This document shows, piece after piece, positions 26,553-37,284 of a stretch of 64,000 nt of DNA. Origin of the DNA: Casuarina equisetifolia (Eukaryota > Streptophyta > Magnoliopsida > Fagales > Casuarinaceae); NCBI GenBank assembly GCA_028551475.1, contig CM052362.1:9299354-9363353 (forward strand), given 5' to 3'. The notes beneath the pieces are model-generated. The model was not told where the DNA came from. It saw nothing but the letters and a program-made list of their open reading frames with translations, and searched no databases. Each line of letters starts with the position of its first letter. Within the stretch, counting starts at the first letter, position 1. The position numbers and the translations under genes were made by a program.

Positions 26553-27090
26553 ACAGGTCCTTCCCCTCGAACTCCCTCTTCTCCTCCTCCTTTAGATCGA
26601 AAAATCCTCTCATTACCTCCATCACTGCATCTGTTAGGCTCTGAGGTACACCATGATTAATCACCTGCGAGCAATAAGCATGCTTCACTACTTAAATTAA
26701 AGCTCATATTTCACATCGTCAAGAGATTATTCTGGACACTACGTCACGTAGCAATATTCTACCAATATTTTTCACCTTGAAGAAGCCCTAGTCCTTGCGG
26801 GCTTTGCCAAGTTCTTCGATGACTTGGGAACGTTGAGCAGGGGTACCAGAGCTGAGTAGAGAGAAGTCAACCACAGGGATTGGGTCTTCTTGGTCTTCTG
26901 AAACTGCCTGATCTTGGGGATGTGTGGTGAAAGTGTAAGTGGAAGGGATAGAGGTTAGACAAGGGGATTCAGCCAGTTTCTTGACACTTGTCCCCCTGGA
27001 AAATTGAGCAGGAAATTGGGAAACCAGCGGAGATGCTGAAGCCATGGATGAATCTGACGAGGGATCTAGAGAGTGAATGAATATAAACAT

Positions 27091-28540
27091 GAAGGGATAA
27101 AAAGGTCATTTAAACATAACTCCAGTCATCTTCTAGCTAGAGTACTATGTGTTTCTTAAATTATCTTTTCGAGTGCAAAACCTATTTTGGCAACGATTGC
27201 TAATTATGTACTATAAAACTGAGTAACTTGAATCTGTCTTTCCAGAACTACCGATGATTTGTCTTTATTGTTGTGAAAATCTTTACATTCAGTAGCATTA
27301 CAACACAATTCAACATGACTTAGAATAATTTACACTTATTTGGTGAAATCCTGGCAATTTTTATGACCTCCCTTAGCAATATGTTCTACAACCACATTTA
27401 TATGGTAAAACCCCAATTTTGAGATATGAGGCTTTCTACATAAGCAAAACAATCTTCTTTATGAATGACAAACGGACATCACTCATTTGCCACTAACTAT
27501 TTTTACAAACGGACATAGCCAAAGCCATCGATAATATTATTAATTGTAATCCATAGTATGCTTGCAGACGCGATAGGAGCCTCACTCTCCATGCGAGGCG
27601 GGAATGGTAGTCGGTCTTACTAAAAGCGCACATCATACAAGGGAAAGAAAAGAAGTTGGTAATTTTAGTATCCTTATTCATAACAATCTTAATCATAGTC
27701 TTTACCACATTTTTCCATTTGGCTTCTCAACGTTTCCCAGGGCTACTTCTTCGCATTTTTCTTTATCTGGGCAAGTGGCCCGTTCCACTTAGTGCTGCGG
27801 AGTAGCTGGGATCATAATATTTGAAAAAAAAAATCCAAGTGCACACGAATTAGGCTCATAAGATAAGAGGCAAACAAGGATTCGAGTATAAATAAAGGCA
27901 ATGTATAAGCCTTCCACAATGATGGGGAAATAAAATAAATAGAATTCCTTGTGGTACATTGAACTATACCACATTTTATTATAAATTGAATTCTTTATGT
28001 TATTTTTCCATATGACACATTTTCTAATATTATAAAACAATTCTTCTTTCTTTTTTTTTTTTCAAAATGCACCTCACTATTTGTCATCATTAAAATAAAT
28101 ATAGGAATATCCATATTCCTTCCAAAAATATTTCTTATTGTATCCTTACTCACCAACATACATTTAACTAACAACCAATGTTTATTCTTACTTTGAGCCC
28201 ACATGCTTCACCTATGACAATTGAGTATATTGCACTCATCAAGAATAGTATCATTGTCTCACTCTTAGTCGATTGATTAAAACTAGATCTATAAGGTCAA
28301 ACTTTGCTCTAATAGGTCCCTTTAGTGCTATAAGACTCATTTCGTTACAAAATATTCACCAATAAGCCAATATTAACTTCATGAACACATTCAGTCCTAT
28401 TATAAGCCGACAACGTTATGAGCTATCATAACTCTTGTTTACTCACATGAGTGGCCCATGTATCAAATGTTTTCCTTTATGAACATCTCACTAAAGACAT
28501 ATATATATACGGTTTAGCCCTCAAGTTTTGTGGATCTAGC
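27091..28540. other. Dioxygenase 5' flank and spacer
   Basis: Should contain the promoter of the dead dioxygenase gene just above 27045. Short open frames at 27493-28204 show no domain. No other feature was recognised. Confidence 0.4.
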
Positions 28541-29640
28541 TTGGTCTAGTCATGTGTGTCATCTTCATCATTCTTTCAATGTGCTCAAAGCTAGCTTCCC
28601 AAATGTGGTATCAACGATTAAGTACTTTCCTTACCAGACTTGGCTTTGTGACTTTTGTTGTTATTACTTCCTTGTTCACACTTTATCATGCTCAATTTAG
28701 CATCTTAATCCTAATGTATGTGAATATCATTATTCTTATGAACTTTATCATGGCCTCACTTGCTTGTCTCCTAATTGCTTTGCATACCAAGTTTACCATT
28801 AAGATTTAGGTTCCTTTCACTATTTCTTCAACATCGAGGTTTAGCACCTTTCGATGGCTTTATTCTTCATCAAGCAAAATTAATTCATGAGATTCTTGCC
28901 TAGACTAAGATAATTGGTTTTCAGACCATCTCAACTCCATACACCACTTATGAGCCTTTCTCGCATTAAAGTGGGGAACCTCTCTTTGATCATTTGTTAT
29001 ACAAGAGCATCATTGGTACTTTTTAGTATTTGATGCTCACTCAGCCAAATATCACCTATTTCATCATCATGGTCTACTAGGTCCTTCATGTTCCTCCCAT
29101 AACCCATTGGCGAGCAATTAACCATATTCTTCACCATGTTGTTGATATCCTATGCCCTTTTATTTTTTTCACTTGCAACCCATCCACTGCTTTTTATTCT
29201 TCTTCTAATGTGGGCTAGGCCAATGATTGTGATAATTAGTGTTGAATTGGTGATTTTTATGTTTTCCTTGGTTACAACCTTATTTCATAAAGTTCTTACA
29301 AAAAGCATATTGTGGCTCATTCTAACATTAAGGTAGAGTACAAATGCTTAGCTAATACTACCATTAAGTTTATGTGGAACAAGTACCTTCTTTATAATCT
29401 TTATGCTTTCACTTCTCAACCACGTACACTTTGATGTAATAATCTCTTAACACTTCACCTCACAACAAATTAGATGTTCCATGCTTATATAAAGTAAAAA
29501 GAAATTGATTATAACTTCATTTAGGAACAACTAGTACATGGTCAACTTTTCATCCATCTTATGGAGTTCAAGAACCAACTAATTCATGAAAGGTCTCTCT
29601 TCCACTCATTTTTTGTATCTTGCGCATTACGTTTCGTCAA
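28540..29640 (+). mobile_element. Degenerate Copia RT/RNase H fragment, plus strand
   Basis: Broken plus-strand frames keep the order of the RT C-terminal half and RNase H. A YVDD-like LMYVNIIIL lies near 28710, LYKSIIGTF and YLMLTQPNITY near 29000-29060, THWRAINHI near 29103 and EYKCLANTTIKFMWNKYLL near 29335-29392. A trace of the final RNase H region follows. Stops are frequent. No LTR or integrase was found with it, so it is a truncated relic, opposite in orientation to the other Copia remains here. Confidence 0.75.
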
Positions 29641-31388
29641 GTTGGAAGGGGAGGGCAGGTTGGGGGGCTATTAGTGCTTACAGCCTCTACGCCAGCTACG
29701 ACCGTCACATCAGCATTGACTGCCACATCAACAATCCCTGCCACCCTCACAAAATCTGCTCAACGCCTTGGTGCACGGAATATGCACAGCGCGTACTACC
29801 AGACCCGGAACCTAGCCACGATGCCCTAGATTAGCTTGATTCCCACGGTCCAAAAACCATTTTGTTAATTCGACTTGTATTCCTTAGAATAAAATCAATA
29901 CCAACCAAGGTGTTGTCTTAGTTTTAGGTTTTCCAGCCATTTCTTCTTCTCTAACCGCATACTCCGGTGGTTCCTAATTTATGATGAGGGTGACCTGATC
30001 CTACTTCTAAGTACACGATTAAAAGAAATTTATTGAGCCTGATGAACTGTCAGGATCGGTGAGATATCAAAGGATAAGAAGCACAAAAAGCAAGCGGGTT
30101 CAAGAACATACCCAATACACTGACAAGGAATTCAGAGAGGTCATGAAGAGGATTGAGATGACGGCGGCAGGAGCAAAGACAACCTTCGAAATATCATCAA
30201 TAGATTGTCAACTTTAGGGATTACATGTCCCTCCAGAGATCCCCTGCTCTAGACCATTACGCTGAATCTAAACAAAGACATAAGTTGAAGACAGTTTTAC
30301 TTTCATGGCTCCGGTAGCTTGTAAGCAGGATGTGCAAAACAAGGATTTTGATTTGTTATTGATGGTTTCAAGAGAATCACAAGTTCCTATCTCGGTCTAC
30401 AAGCAATGGATTATGAAAATGAAGTACCCGCCAAACTCGACCAAAAGATGGCAGAGATATTGTCAAAAGAAGGAAATTATAAGCTGTATCAAAAGTATTG
30501 AAGGACTATCACCAAAAGGCATAAAATTATAGGCGTTTTGCGGAGTCCTTTAATGAAAGTGGAGGATCTATGTTGATATTATCTCAGAGCTTGGATCAAC
30601 TCACATGTTCGCATCTTTGTTTTTGGTTTCAACTGGGAGCTAGTACGTCATATGAACTAGATGGTAGCATTTATAGCTCTTTCGTGTGCTTGCCCTATGC
30701 CCTTTGTTTTCTCCTAATCTTTTGGTGGTATCCAAGTGTGGCTATTGCCACTCTGTGTAAGCTTTTCTAAAAGTCGTAACTTAAAAGGAAATCCTGTATA
30801 ATTGGACTCCATCATCAAAAAATACAGATACCCTCTGTGAACATTAATTTTAGCTCTTCTTCTTCCACCACTGATTGAAGTAGTGAAAAATAGGTAATCG
30901 TATTCTGTTCTGACAGCATCCATCGAGGATGATCCATCAACTAGAATCCATGAAGAAAACAAGGATCCTACATGATGAGCTTCAGTGAAACAACTTGTTA
31001 CAACCCAAATAAAAAATACGACAATTTTGAAATGAAAAAAGTAGCAAGAAGTTGGATGCTAGTGTCTAGTTTCTCAGTCCAAAATTATACGGTATCTTAA
31101 TTAATTGCAGCATACAACAAAAGACCAAACAAAACCACCATGATTACTTGGGCATGGCGAACTGGGAATAGACTTATTGTTCTTGGGCTCCCTTTGGAGC
31201 CTGGTCGGCTTACTTATACAGAATGAACATCGTTGCAGAGAAGAATCCTATTTTGGTTCAATCTCAATTTCCTCCAGTCACTGTACAATTCATGACTCCA
31301 TAATTTTGATACATAATTGATATAAAAGTGGAAGACACTGAAAACCCTCAGCTTGTTGAGAGCTTCTCACCTGACACCATGAAAAACT
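29640..31388. other. Spacer with an unrecognised gene-like fragment
   Basis: Base composition is less AT-rich than the flanks between about 29650 and 30600. A plus-strand broken frame at about 30390-30600 has protein-like composition (residues MAEILSKEGNYKLYQKY, a stop, then RTITKRHKIIGV). I cannot assign it to a family. The rest down to the ATL gene should include that gene's 3' region. Confidence 0.35.
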
Positions 31389-32567
31389 TCAAAAGCTTCG
31401 GATAACGTTGCCGGCCTTCTGGCTGTAGTTCCGCAACATGAATCTCCCTCTCCCGGAAAACGATCTCTTCATGGAGAGAGGCCCAGTTGGTAGAGATCCC
31501 CCTTTTGAAGAACTACCTGATGATCGGACCGAATTCTGATTCCCTTCAACTCTCTTGGGACCGATTCTTGAATTGAGCTCCAACGCTTTTACCCGGAGGC
31601 TATGTGAATTCAAATCGGACCTTGCTGGAACAGGATTGGCTATGGCAAGATTGATCTTTGAAGCGGGCAGAGAATCCATGGAAACTGATCTTCTCACCGG
31701 CTTTATGTGGTTTGAATCATTTGAATTCTCAGATCTCCTTCTATCACGTCCTACAGATAATTCAGCTTCTTCTTCTATCACAATCCTCACTTCAGGAACC
31801 GAATCAGCCATATTTCTACCGGATCCACCGCTACTTTGTGAATTTCCCTCCTGGATTTCTTCACCTGGACGAAGATTATTAACATTAGGCTCCGGCGGTG
31901 GGGCCTGAACTGTGCTTTTCACTATAGGCGCACGGCACATGGGGCAGTTGGTATGTGATCTAAGCCATGTATCAATGCAGGGAACATGAAAAGCATGATT
32001 GCACTTCGGCAAAAGTCTGAGAGTCTCGTCTTCCTGAAACTCGTTCAAGCAAACAGAGCAGTCTGATCCTTCAACAAGACCTTCGCCTTTTTTATACTTG
32101 TACACCGCGATCGAACTGATAATCGACGACTGAAGACCGACGGTGCGGATGTACCAGATCGGGTGATCCACAGGTCCATCATCATCATCATCATCATCAG
32201 GAAACTCGTCGGGGGACGGCCCAGTTTGTGGCTGACGCCTTGTCCTCGACGTCTGCCTGCCTGAGTAGTACCTTGAATAGATGATAAAGGCGGCAAAGCA
32301 GAACACAAGCAGCAAAGCGCAGGACAGGACCGTAAGTGAGGTGATGAAGGGGACAGAGACAGAGGCCTTGTGGTGTTCCGTTGATTGATCATCCAACACG
32401 GAGGGAACACTCGGCGTAGGGATGGAAGGTGGGAAAAGAGAATAGCAGAATTGTGGGCAGTCAGCTTTACATGCTTCTCCGCAAGCGTCTGAAAAACAAC
32501 CGAATGGACATGGTGGAAACGATGAAATGTTTAGCTCTTGTGGCAGCTTTCTATGGCGTAAATCCAT
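31389..32567 (-). CDS. ATL-family RING-H2 E3 ubiquitin ligase
   Basis: Intronless 392-residue frame, typical of ATL genes. It has a Cys-rich N-terminal segment (residues 20-41), a transmembrane helix at about 74-98, an acidic run PDDDDDDD at 123-130 and the GLD-type region at about 144-162 ([10 protein letters not shown]). The RING-H2 finger has Cys170, Cys173, Cys189, His191, His194, Cys197, Cys208 and Cys211. Trp201 and the Pro before the last Cys are also in place, as needed for E2 binding. The last 180 residues are Ser-rich and probably disordered. ATL proteins are membrane-bound ligases that pass ubiquitin from an E2 to targets, often in defence or carbon/nitrogen signalling. The layout is closest to ATL51/ATL52-type members, but the exact orthologue is unsure. 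Start at 32567 is the first ATG, behind a CT-rich leader on the coding strand (about 32630-32690). Confidence 0.93.
   Translation of the reverse strand: MDLRHRKLPQELNISSFPPCPFGCFSDACGEACKADCPQFCYSLFPPSIPTPSVPSVLDDQSTEHHKASVSVPFITSLTVLSCALLLVFCFAAFIIYSRYYSGRQTSRTRRQPQTGPSPDEFPDDDDDDDGPVDHPIWYIRTVGLQSSIISSIAVYKYKKGEGLVEGSDCSVCLNEFQEDETLRLLPKCNHAFHVPCIDTWLRSHTNCPMCRAPIVKSTVQAPPPEPNVNNLRPGEEIQEGNSQSSGGSGRNMADSVPEVRIVIEEEAELSVGRDRRRSENSNDSNHIKPVRRSVSMDSLPASKINLAIANPVPARSDLNSHSLRVKALELNSRIGPKRVEGNQNSVRSSGSSSKGGSLPTGPLSMKRSFSGRGRFMLRNYSQKAGNVIRSF
32178..32199. repeat. ATC/GAT trinucleotide repeat coding Asp run
   Basis: A short (CAT)n tract read on the minus strand as GAT codons gives the Asp run between the membrane helix and RING of the ATL protein. 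Length variation here would change the run without a frameshift. Confidence 0.8.
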
Positions 32568-32699
32568 ATCAGACGAAGTGATCTGATTATGCAGAGAAAG
32601 AAAACATCAAAGCAAAACCATCACCGAGAGAAGAGAAGACAGAGAGAGAAGAAGAAGAGGAAGGAGAAAGAGTTCGAGTAGTTGTTGAACGAAGACGGA

Positions 32700-34654
32700 A
32701 ACTATGTGGTTGGGGCAAGGCGGCTGCAAGACCACTTCATTTGTGGAGGATGACGTTGAAAATTGAGGCCAATCGGGGATTAGTTGAACCAGTGCTTTGA
32801 TCCTTTCCGTCCGATTGTTTCACTTTGATGGTTTTCTATTAAATATGGCGGGTGATGACGACGGCTTGGACTTTTGGTACCGGGCAGCTGCCCACCCACA
32901 ATATTTAATTTTCATTCCAACTTCGACATGCTGCCGACAAGACTTCTTTCCCGGTGTGAATCTCACAGGTTGCAAGAATAAAAAAATCAACCCAGAAATC
33001 AGGTGACAACGTATTATGACATTCACGTTAATTCTCTTAGAAAAATGATAAATTTTCTCAAAACCAAAGTAATAAACTAATGATATTATAAAAAAGGGAG
33101 TATCACTTTCAACTCTTGAACTAATTTTTAATTAAATATTTAGATCTTTTAATTTAATGTCGTAATACAAGTTAAATATGTTTTATTAAGAAGTTTATTA
33201 TTTTATTTAAAAATTGACAAAACTTAATATCTTATAAAATAATATATTTAATATCCTATAAGATATATTACCCAACATGTCCCTTATCATAATAATCATA
33301 TCATTGGATTATCACAATATCATATTATGTGGATAATATCTTAAAATTAGCTAATGAGAATCCAAAAAGGTACTAAAGGAAATTCTAGGCTTTGATACCT
33401 TGTTAATAGACCATTTATTCAATACTTAAAGTCAATTTCAAAGTTGGTGAGATCTATTATTTAATAAACAAAATGTTTAATAATTTTCTTAACAATGTAA
33501 AACTTATTATCCAATACACTCCACTCCCTATGATCTTGAGTCTAATATCACTCAAAGTGCAAGAATGTTTATATGATGAAAGTTTTACACATCCCACACC
33601 ATTTCTATATTTTACTTATAGTAATTGTTGTAAATTAGGTTATATTAATTTTATTCAACACCCTTCTCACAAGTTCAAAATCCTAGTCTACATATTTTCT
33701 CTTTCTTTTCTTTTTTACCACGTACTCGGAACTTTTATTAGCTTCATTCAAAGATAAATGGGTCAGTTAGGAGGACAAAATTGACAATATTTTCATATTT
33801 AACCAAATAATATCAAAAATTAAGTTTGAGGGTCATTTAAGCAAAATAAATTAATCAAAATTCCCCTATAAGTTTGTATAAATTTAATTACATCATAGGC
33901 TAGGGACTTTTAAGCTTGACATTTGTCATCAGGTATTGAAATAACAAAGAATAATGAATGCAATTATTAAACAAGTAAAGATAAATTAAGTTGCATGGAT
34001 CCAAACCCAAAGGTCGCATCCAAAGACCGAACCCTACTTCCCTCCCTCTCTCCCCTCTTTAGGCTTCAACCGAACCCAAAGGCCTGATCCAACGCAGCAG
34101 ATGGTGAACCAAACTTTAGGCTCTTTTGGCTCACTCAAAATGTCTCTGTCTCTCATACTCGAGCCAGCAACGTGATTGAGCAACGTGAATTAAGTAATGG
34201 AAAAAAGGTGTCGAGGCTTGAAAGGGTCCGAAGTTTTGACTTGCAAGAAAGAAGAAGTTTGGTCTTATTTTAAGCATGAAACTTGCCTGGGAGTGACCAA
34301 TGAGCAAACCATCTTATCCTTGATATGCTGGCATATTCTCTGGGGCAACTTCTTGGTCTTTGAAAGTACTCCCACACGAAATCGCCATTGGAAAACTAGA
34401 CAAAACTTCATCCTTAACAGACACGAAATGAAGAGTAGTTTATTAAGCATCAACTTTGCCAGGTGGTTGAGGTCCCATTGTGCTCGAGTCTCTGGATATA
34501 TATGCTTAGTCGTTATCCGTGTCGTCGATAAGGTAGAAAACTGATCAATATGTTCCGAGCAGGATCCTGGGTTCCCCCCAATTTGCGAATTATTCATGGA
34601 CTGCTTCGGAATCGCTCGGCTTTTGCTGCAGATAGGCTTGGGAATGGATACCGG
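32700..34654. other. Intergenic region between ATL gene and small membrane-protein gene
   Basis: Very AT-rich between about 33000 and 33960. Open frames at 33473-33757 and 34197-34544 have no domain and are probably chance. The two genes are divergent, so both promoters should lie here. Confidence 0.5.
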
Positions 34655-35976
34655 ATGACAACAGGGATTCAGCTGTTCAGCACGAAGAGCAAAACGGGGA
34701 CAAAACTCGATGCCAACGCGTAAATCATCCTTCCTCGATCATCATCAAGCTCTGTGAATAGAAACTGATATTTCGAAATCAAATCGCTGAATACTTTCGA
34801 TTTTCTGCTTTGTATTCCAGGGTCAACCATGGAAACAGCAAGGTTCAACCACCAGCACCAGGCCCCAAAAAGCCCATCTTCCCCTGGTGGTATGTGTACC
34901 CTTTACGATTTGATCATTCAAGAACAGGAATATGAGAAAACATTCAAGAATGTTGATAGATTGTTATAGCTCCTTTCACTGTCAAACTTGATTTCCAAAA
35001 GCTAGCTAGCTCTACATTTTGAGGCCTGATGAATTACCTCACGATGCAGGGCGAAATGGGTCTTCGGCTCTGTAGTAACTCTCGCGTTGCCGCTGTGGGT
35101 GCAGGATTGGTCACAACTACGAAAGATAGAAGGTATAAGCAACATAGTATGCTGATTTTTATTTTTTAAATGCACGGACACACACCTGGTATCGAACCTA
35201 AGATCAAGAGATCGTCTGCTCCAATTGAGCTGGTTCTTGTTGATGTATATTGATTCTTTCCATATCCATTTCAGAACTAACCAACTCTAGAAATGAATTA
35301 AGAAAAATGTAGCTATTCTTTCAGTCTTCATAATACATTGGGGAAAGAACAATTTCCCAGATTTAGGGAGTACAATTTGGAAGAACAGAAACCTCGAATC
35401 GCGATAGAAGAAGCATTAGCACATCTAAAGCCCTGTCCGACATACAAGGTCATGTTACTGAACAGGTTCTTTCACTGCAAATGATGTTTATAGGGGAAGC
35501 CGAGGTTTTCATTGGAGAGGTGGGAACCGTTGCAAAGGTTGTTGAAAAGATCGCCATTATGGCAGAGGAAGTATCAGAAAAGGTAGAAGAAACGCTTCCC
35601 GAGGATGGCATTCTAAAGGGAGCAGCTTCGGTGATTGAAAATGTTTCAAAAGTGGTTGTCCAAGATGCGAAAATAACAGAAGATATCGTTCACAAGGTAT
35701 TGAATTATAAGTTTCTTTTCCAGTTTCTTTTGGTGTTCTTGTCTCTGTTGTTGCCTTGTCTTCTCTGGGAATCATGTCATAGAACAAGGCAATTTGTTAC
35801 ATTTAGCTAATCATCAAAACAGAAGAAGAAAGTGATCCTTAAGCTCTGTAAATTTCTAGACATTGACTGTTTCTGATTTGATTAAAACGTAGGTGGAGGA
35901 ACTGAAGGAAGACTTTGACGAACTGATTGGACTCAAAACTGGTCAGATCAAGAAGGACGAATCTGAAGGGAAATAA
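34655..35976 (+). CDS. Small predicted membrane protein with long helices, five exons, function unknown
   Basis: Exons 34655-34719, 34821-34886, 35050-35132, 35494-35696 and 35893-35976 join with GT-AG introns in phase to 166 residues. It starts MTTGIQLFSTKSK. A Pro-rich segment (PPAPGPKKPIFPW) comes before one hydrophobic segment, WVFGSVVTLALPLWV. A charged region full of heptad-like Val/Ala/Ile positions follows (for example VAKVVEKIAIMAEEVSEKVE), with an acidic-basic C-terminus. The pattern suits a single membrane anchor with an amphipathic or coiled-coil tail. I recall similar small plant proteins of unknown role but cannot name one. The exon joins come from splice sites and frame continuity only. 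An ATG in another frame at 34829 would not stay open into exon 3. Confidence 0.65.
35155..35240 (-). mobile_element. Possible tRNA-derived SINE in intron 3 of the small membrane-protein gene
   Basis: On the minus strand an A-box-like CAGCTCAATTGGAGCAG (complement of about 35216-35232) and a B-box-like GGTTCGATACC (35198-35188) lie about 25 bases apart, like the head of a tRNA. An A-rich tail follows below 35172. It is too diverged for a working tRNA. Confidence 0.45.
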
Positions 35977-37243
35977 TGCAGATTACAAAGGAAGAATCTG
36001 AAGGGAAACGATGTAGAAAAGGAAAACTTCGAAGTTTTACCTAATACTGTCAAAATAATTCTTTAGAGCATTGAAAGCTCAGAAAGCACAGGCCATCTGT
36101 TTATTTCACACTTCTGTTAGGAAATTATAATTGATCACTATTCTTCTTTATTTCCTCTATGATTTCTTCGTTAACTTATGATCACCATCTTTTATTCTTC
36201 TCTTTTACTTAAATTCTTGCCTTGAAGAATGTTTCAAGAACCATTTTCTCAACACACAAAAAGAGAGGATATGAAAATGAAAAAAGAAGGTTAAGAAATA
36301 GACCAATAGAGGTGGCCTTTGAAGGGCGTTGGGATTCTTATACAACAAATATAACCCCACTCACATAAATGAAATAAACAAAAGTTTAGATAACTACTCT
36401 AGAAAGTGTAATTAAGTATACATTTTTAAAATCCAAAATGAACAAAACAAAAAAAAATTATAAAATAAATTGATGCAAATTGGCTCCTGACAGCTATGTG
36501 AAGTTGGCATGACAAGATTAGTCATGCAACTACGTGTTTTTATCTTTATCTATTCTTAGATAAATAGCTTTTAAAAGGCAGAAACCAAACCCACAACTAG
36601 ATACACATTCAAATTTTTATTAAAAAACTTAAGAAATTATATCATTTCCATTTTTTAAATATGTTAAGAGTCACTTTTAAAACCCTATTTTTAATAACTA
36701 TCTTGTGAATTAAAGTCTAATTTTAAAAATATAAAATTGATAATTAAGACCACTTGCCAAAGAACTTGTTAGCTTTCCTGAAGTGACAAGCCACTTGAAG
36801 AAACTTTCCGTTATTATTTTTTCTTTCTTTTGTTTATTTAGTTTCTCCTCTTCCATTTTCCTTGTGAAAAGAAATAAATGAAATAAAAAAACAGAAAAAG
36901 TATTTTTATTGGCAACACTGGGCTCGAGGAAGACAATATTCATATAAATGATTAAGAAGTTCTTAGAAAGCATTCTTCTTTTCAATAGTTTAGCTTATAT
37001 TTAAATCATAATAAAAGATGATTTTAAATATTTTACTTTATATTTCCTCTAGATCCAAACCATCCTATTAGGCCGATATTACACATACCTTGTTCATAAT
37101 AAAAAGATTAAAAGAATATGATTAACATTTGTTGGACCAAAAATTTAAGACAGAAGCACAATCCTCAAGCTAATAACACTTGCATTCTTGCACGTAAGAG
37201 ATATGTTAGAAAATTTAATTTTTCTTTTAAAATAGTTTATAAG

Positions 37244-37245
<2 letters not shown>
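35977..37245. other. AT-rich intergenic region
   Basis: Contains the 3' region of the small membrane-protein gene. A 91-codon minus-strand open frame at 36710-36985 lacks any recognisable domain. Nothing else seen. Confidence 0.4.

Positions 37246-37282
<37 letters not shown>
37246..37282. repeat. (AT)n microsatellite
   Basis: About 18 AT units, uninterrupted. Confidence 0.9.

Positions 37283-37284
<2 letters not shown>

Larger units (their letters stand above)
18251..27045 (-). pseudogene. 2-oxoglutarate/Fe(II)-dependent dioxygenase, broken by a retrotransposon and a nonsense codon
   Basis: Minus-strand gene with four exons: 27045-26776, 26664-20920 (split by the Copia element), 20036-19709 and 18508-18251. 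Without the insertion the exons join in phase to 365 codons including the stop, normal for plant 2-ODDs. The N-terminal DIOX_N region includes IPVVDFSLL and VINHGVP. The Fe(II) ligands are all present: His235 and Asp237 in HSD (exon 3) and His291 in QHRAVV (exon 4). The 2-oxoglutarate-binding R-I-S at 301-303 is also kept. It resembles the DMR6-like/2-ODD19 (flavanone 3-dioxygenase-like) group, but the substrate cannot be told. Breaks: a 5.5-kb insertion in exon 2, and TAG at 26790-26788 where KDWGFF should have Trp. Start chosen at 27045 (MASASP); an in-frame ATG at 27090 is less likely. Exons 3 and 4 remain clean, so loss is recent. Confidence 0.9.

Noticed and set aside
31555..31908. 117-codon plus-strand open frame
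   Set aside because: Antisense shadow of the Ser-rich tail of the ATL gene.
33473..34544. Open frames at 33473-33757 and 34197-34544 as genes
   Set aside because: No splice-consistent extension, no domain, and composition like the surrounding AT-rich spacer.
35155..35240. True tRNA gene on the minus strand
   Set aside because: A- and B-box-like motifs exist, but acceptor and anticodon arms do not pair by eye and it lies within an intron; a SINE fits better.
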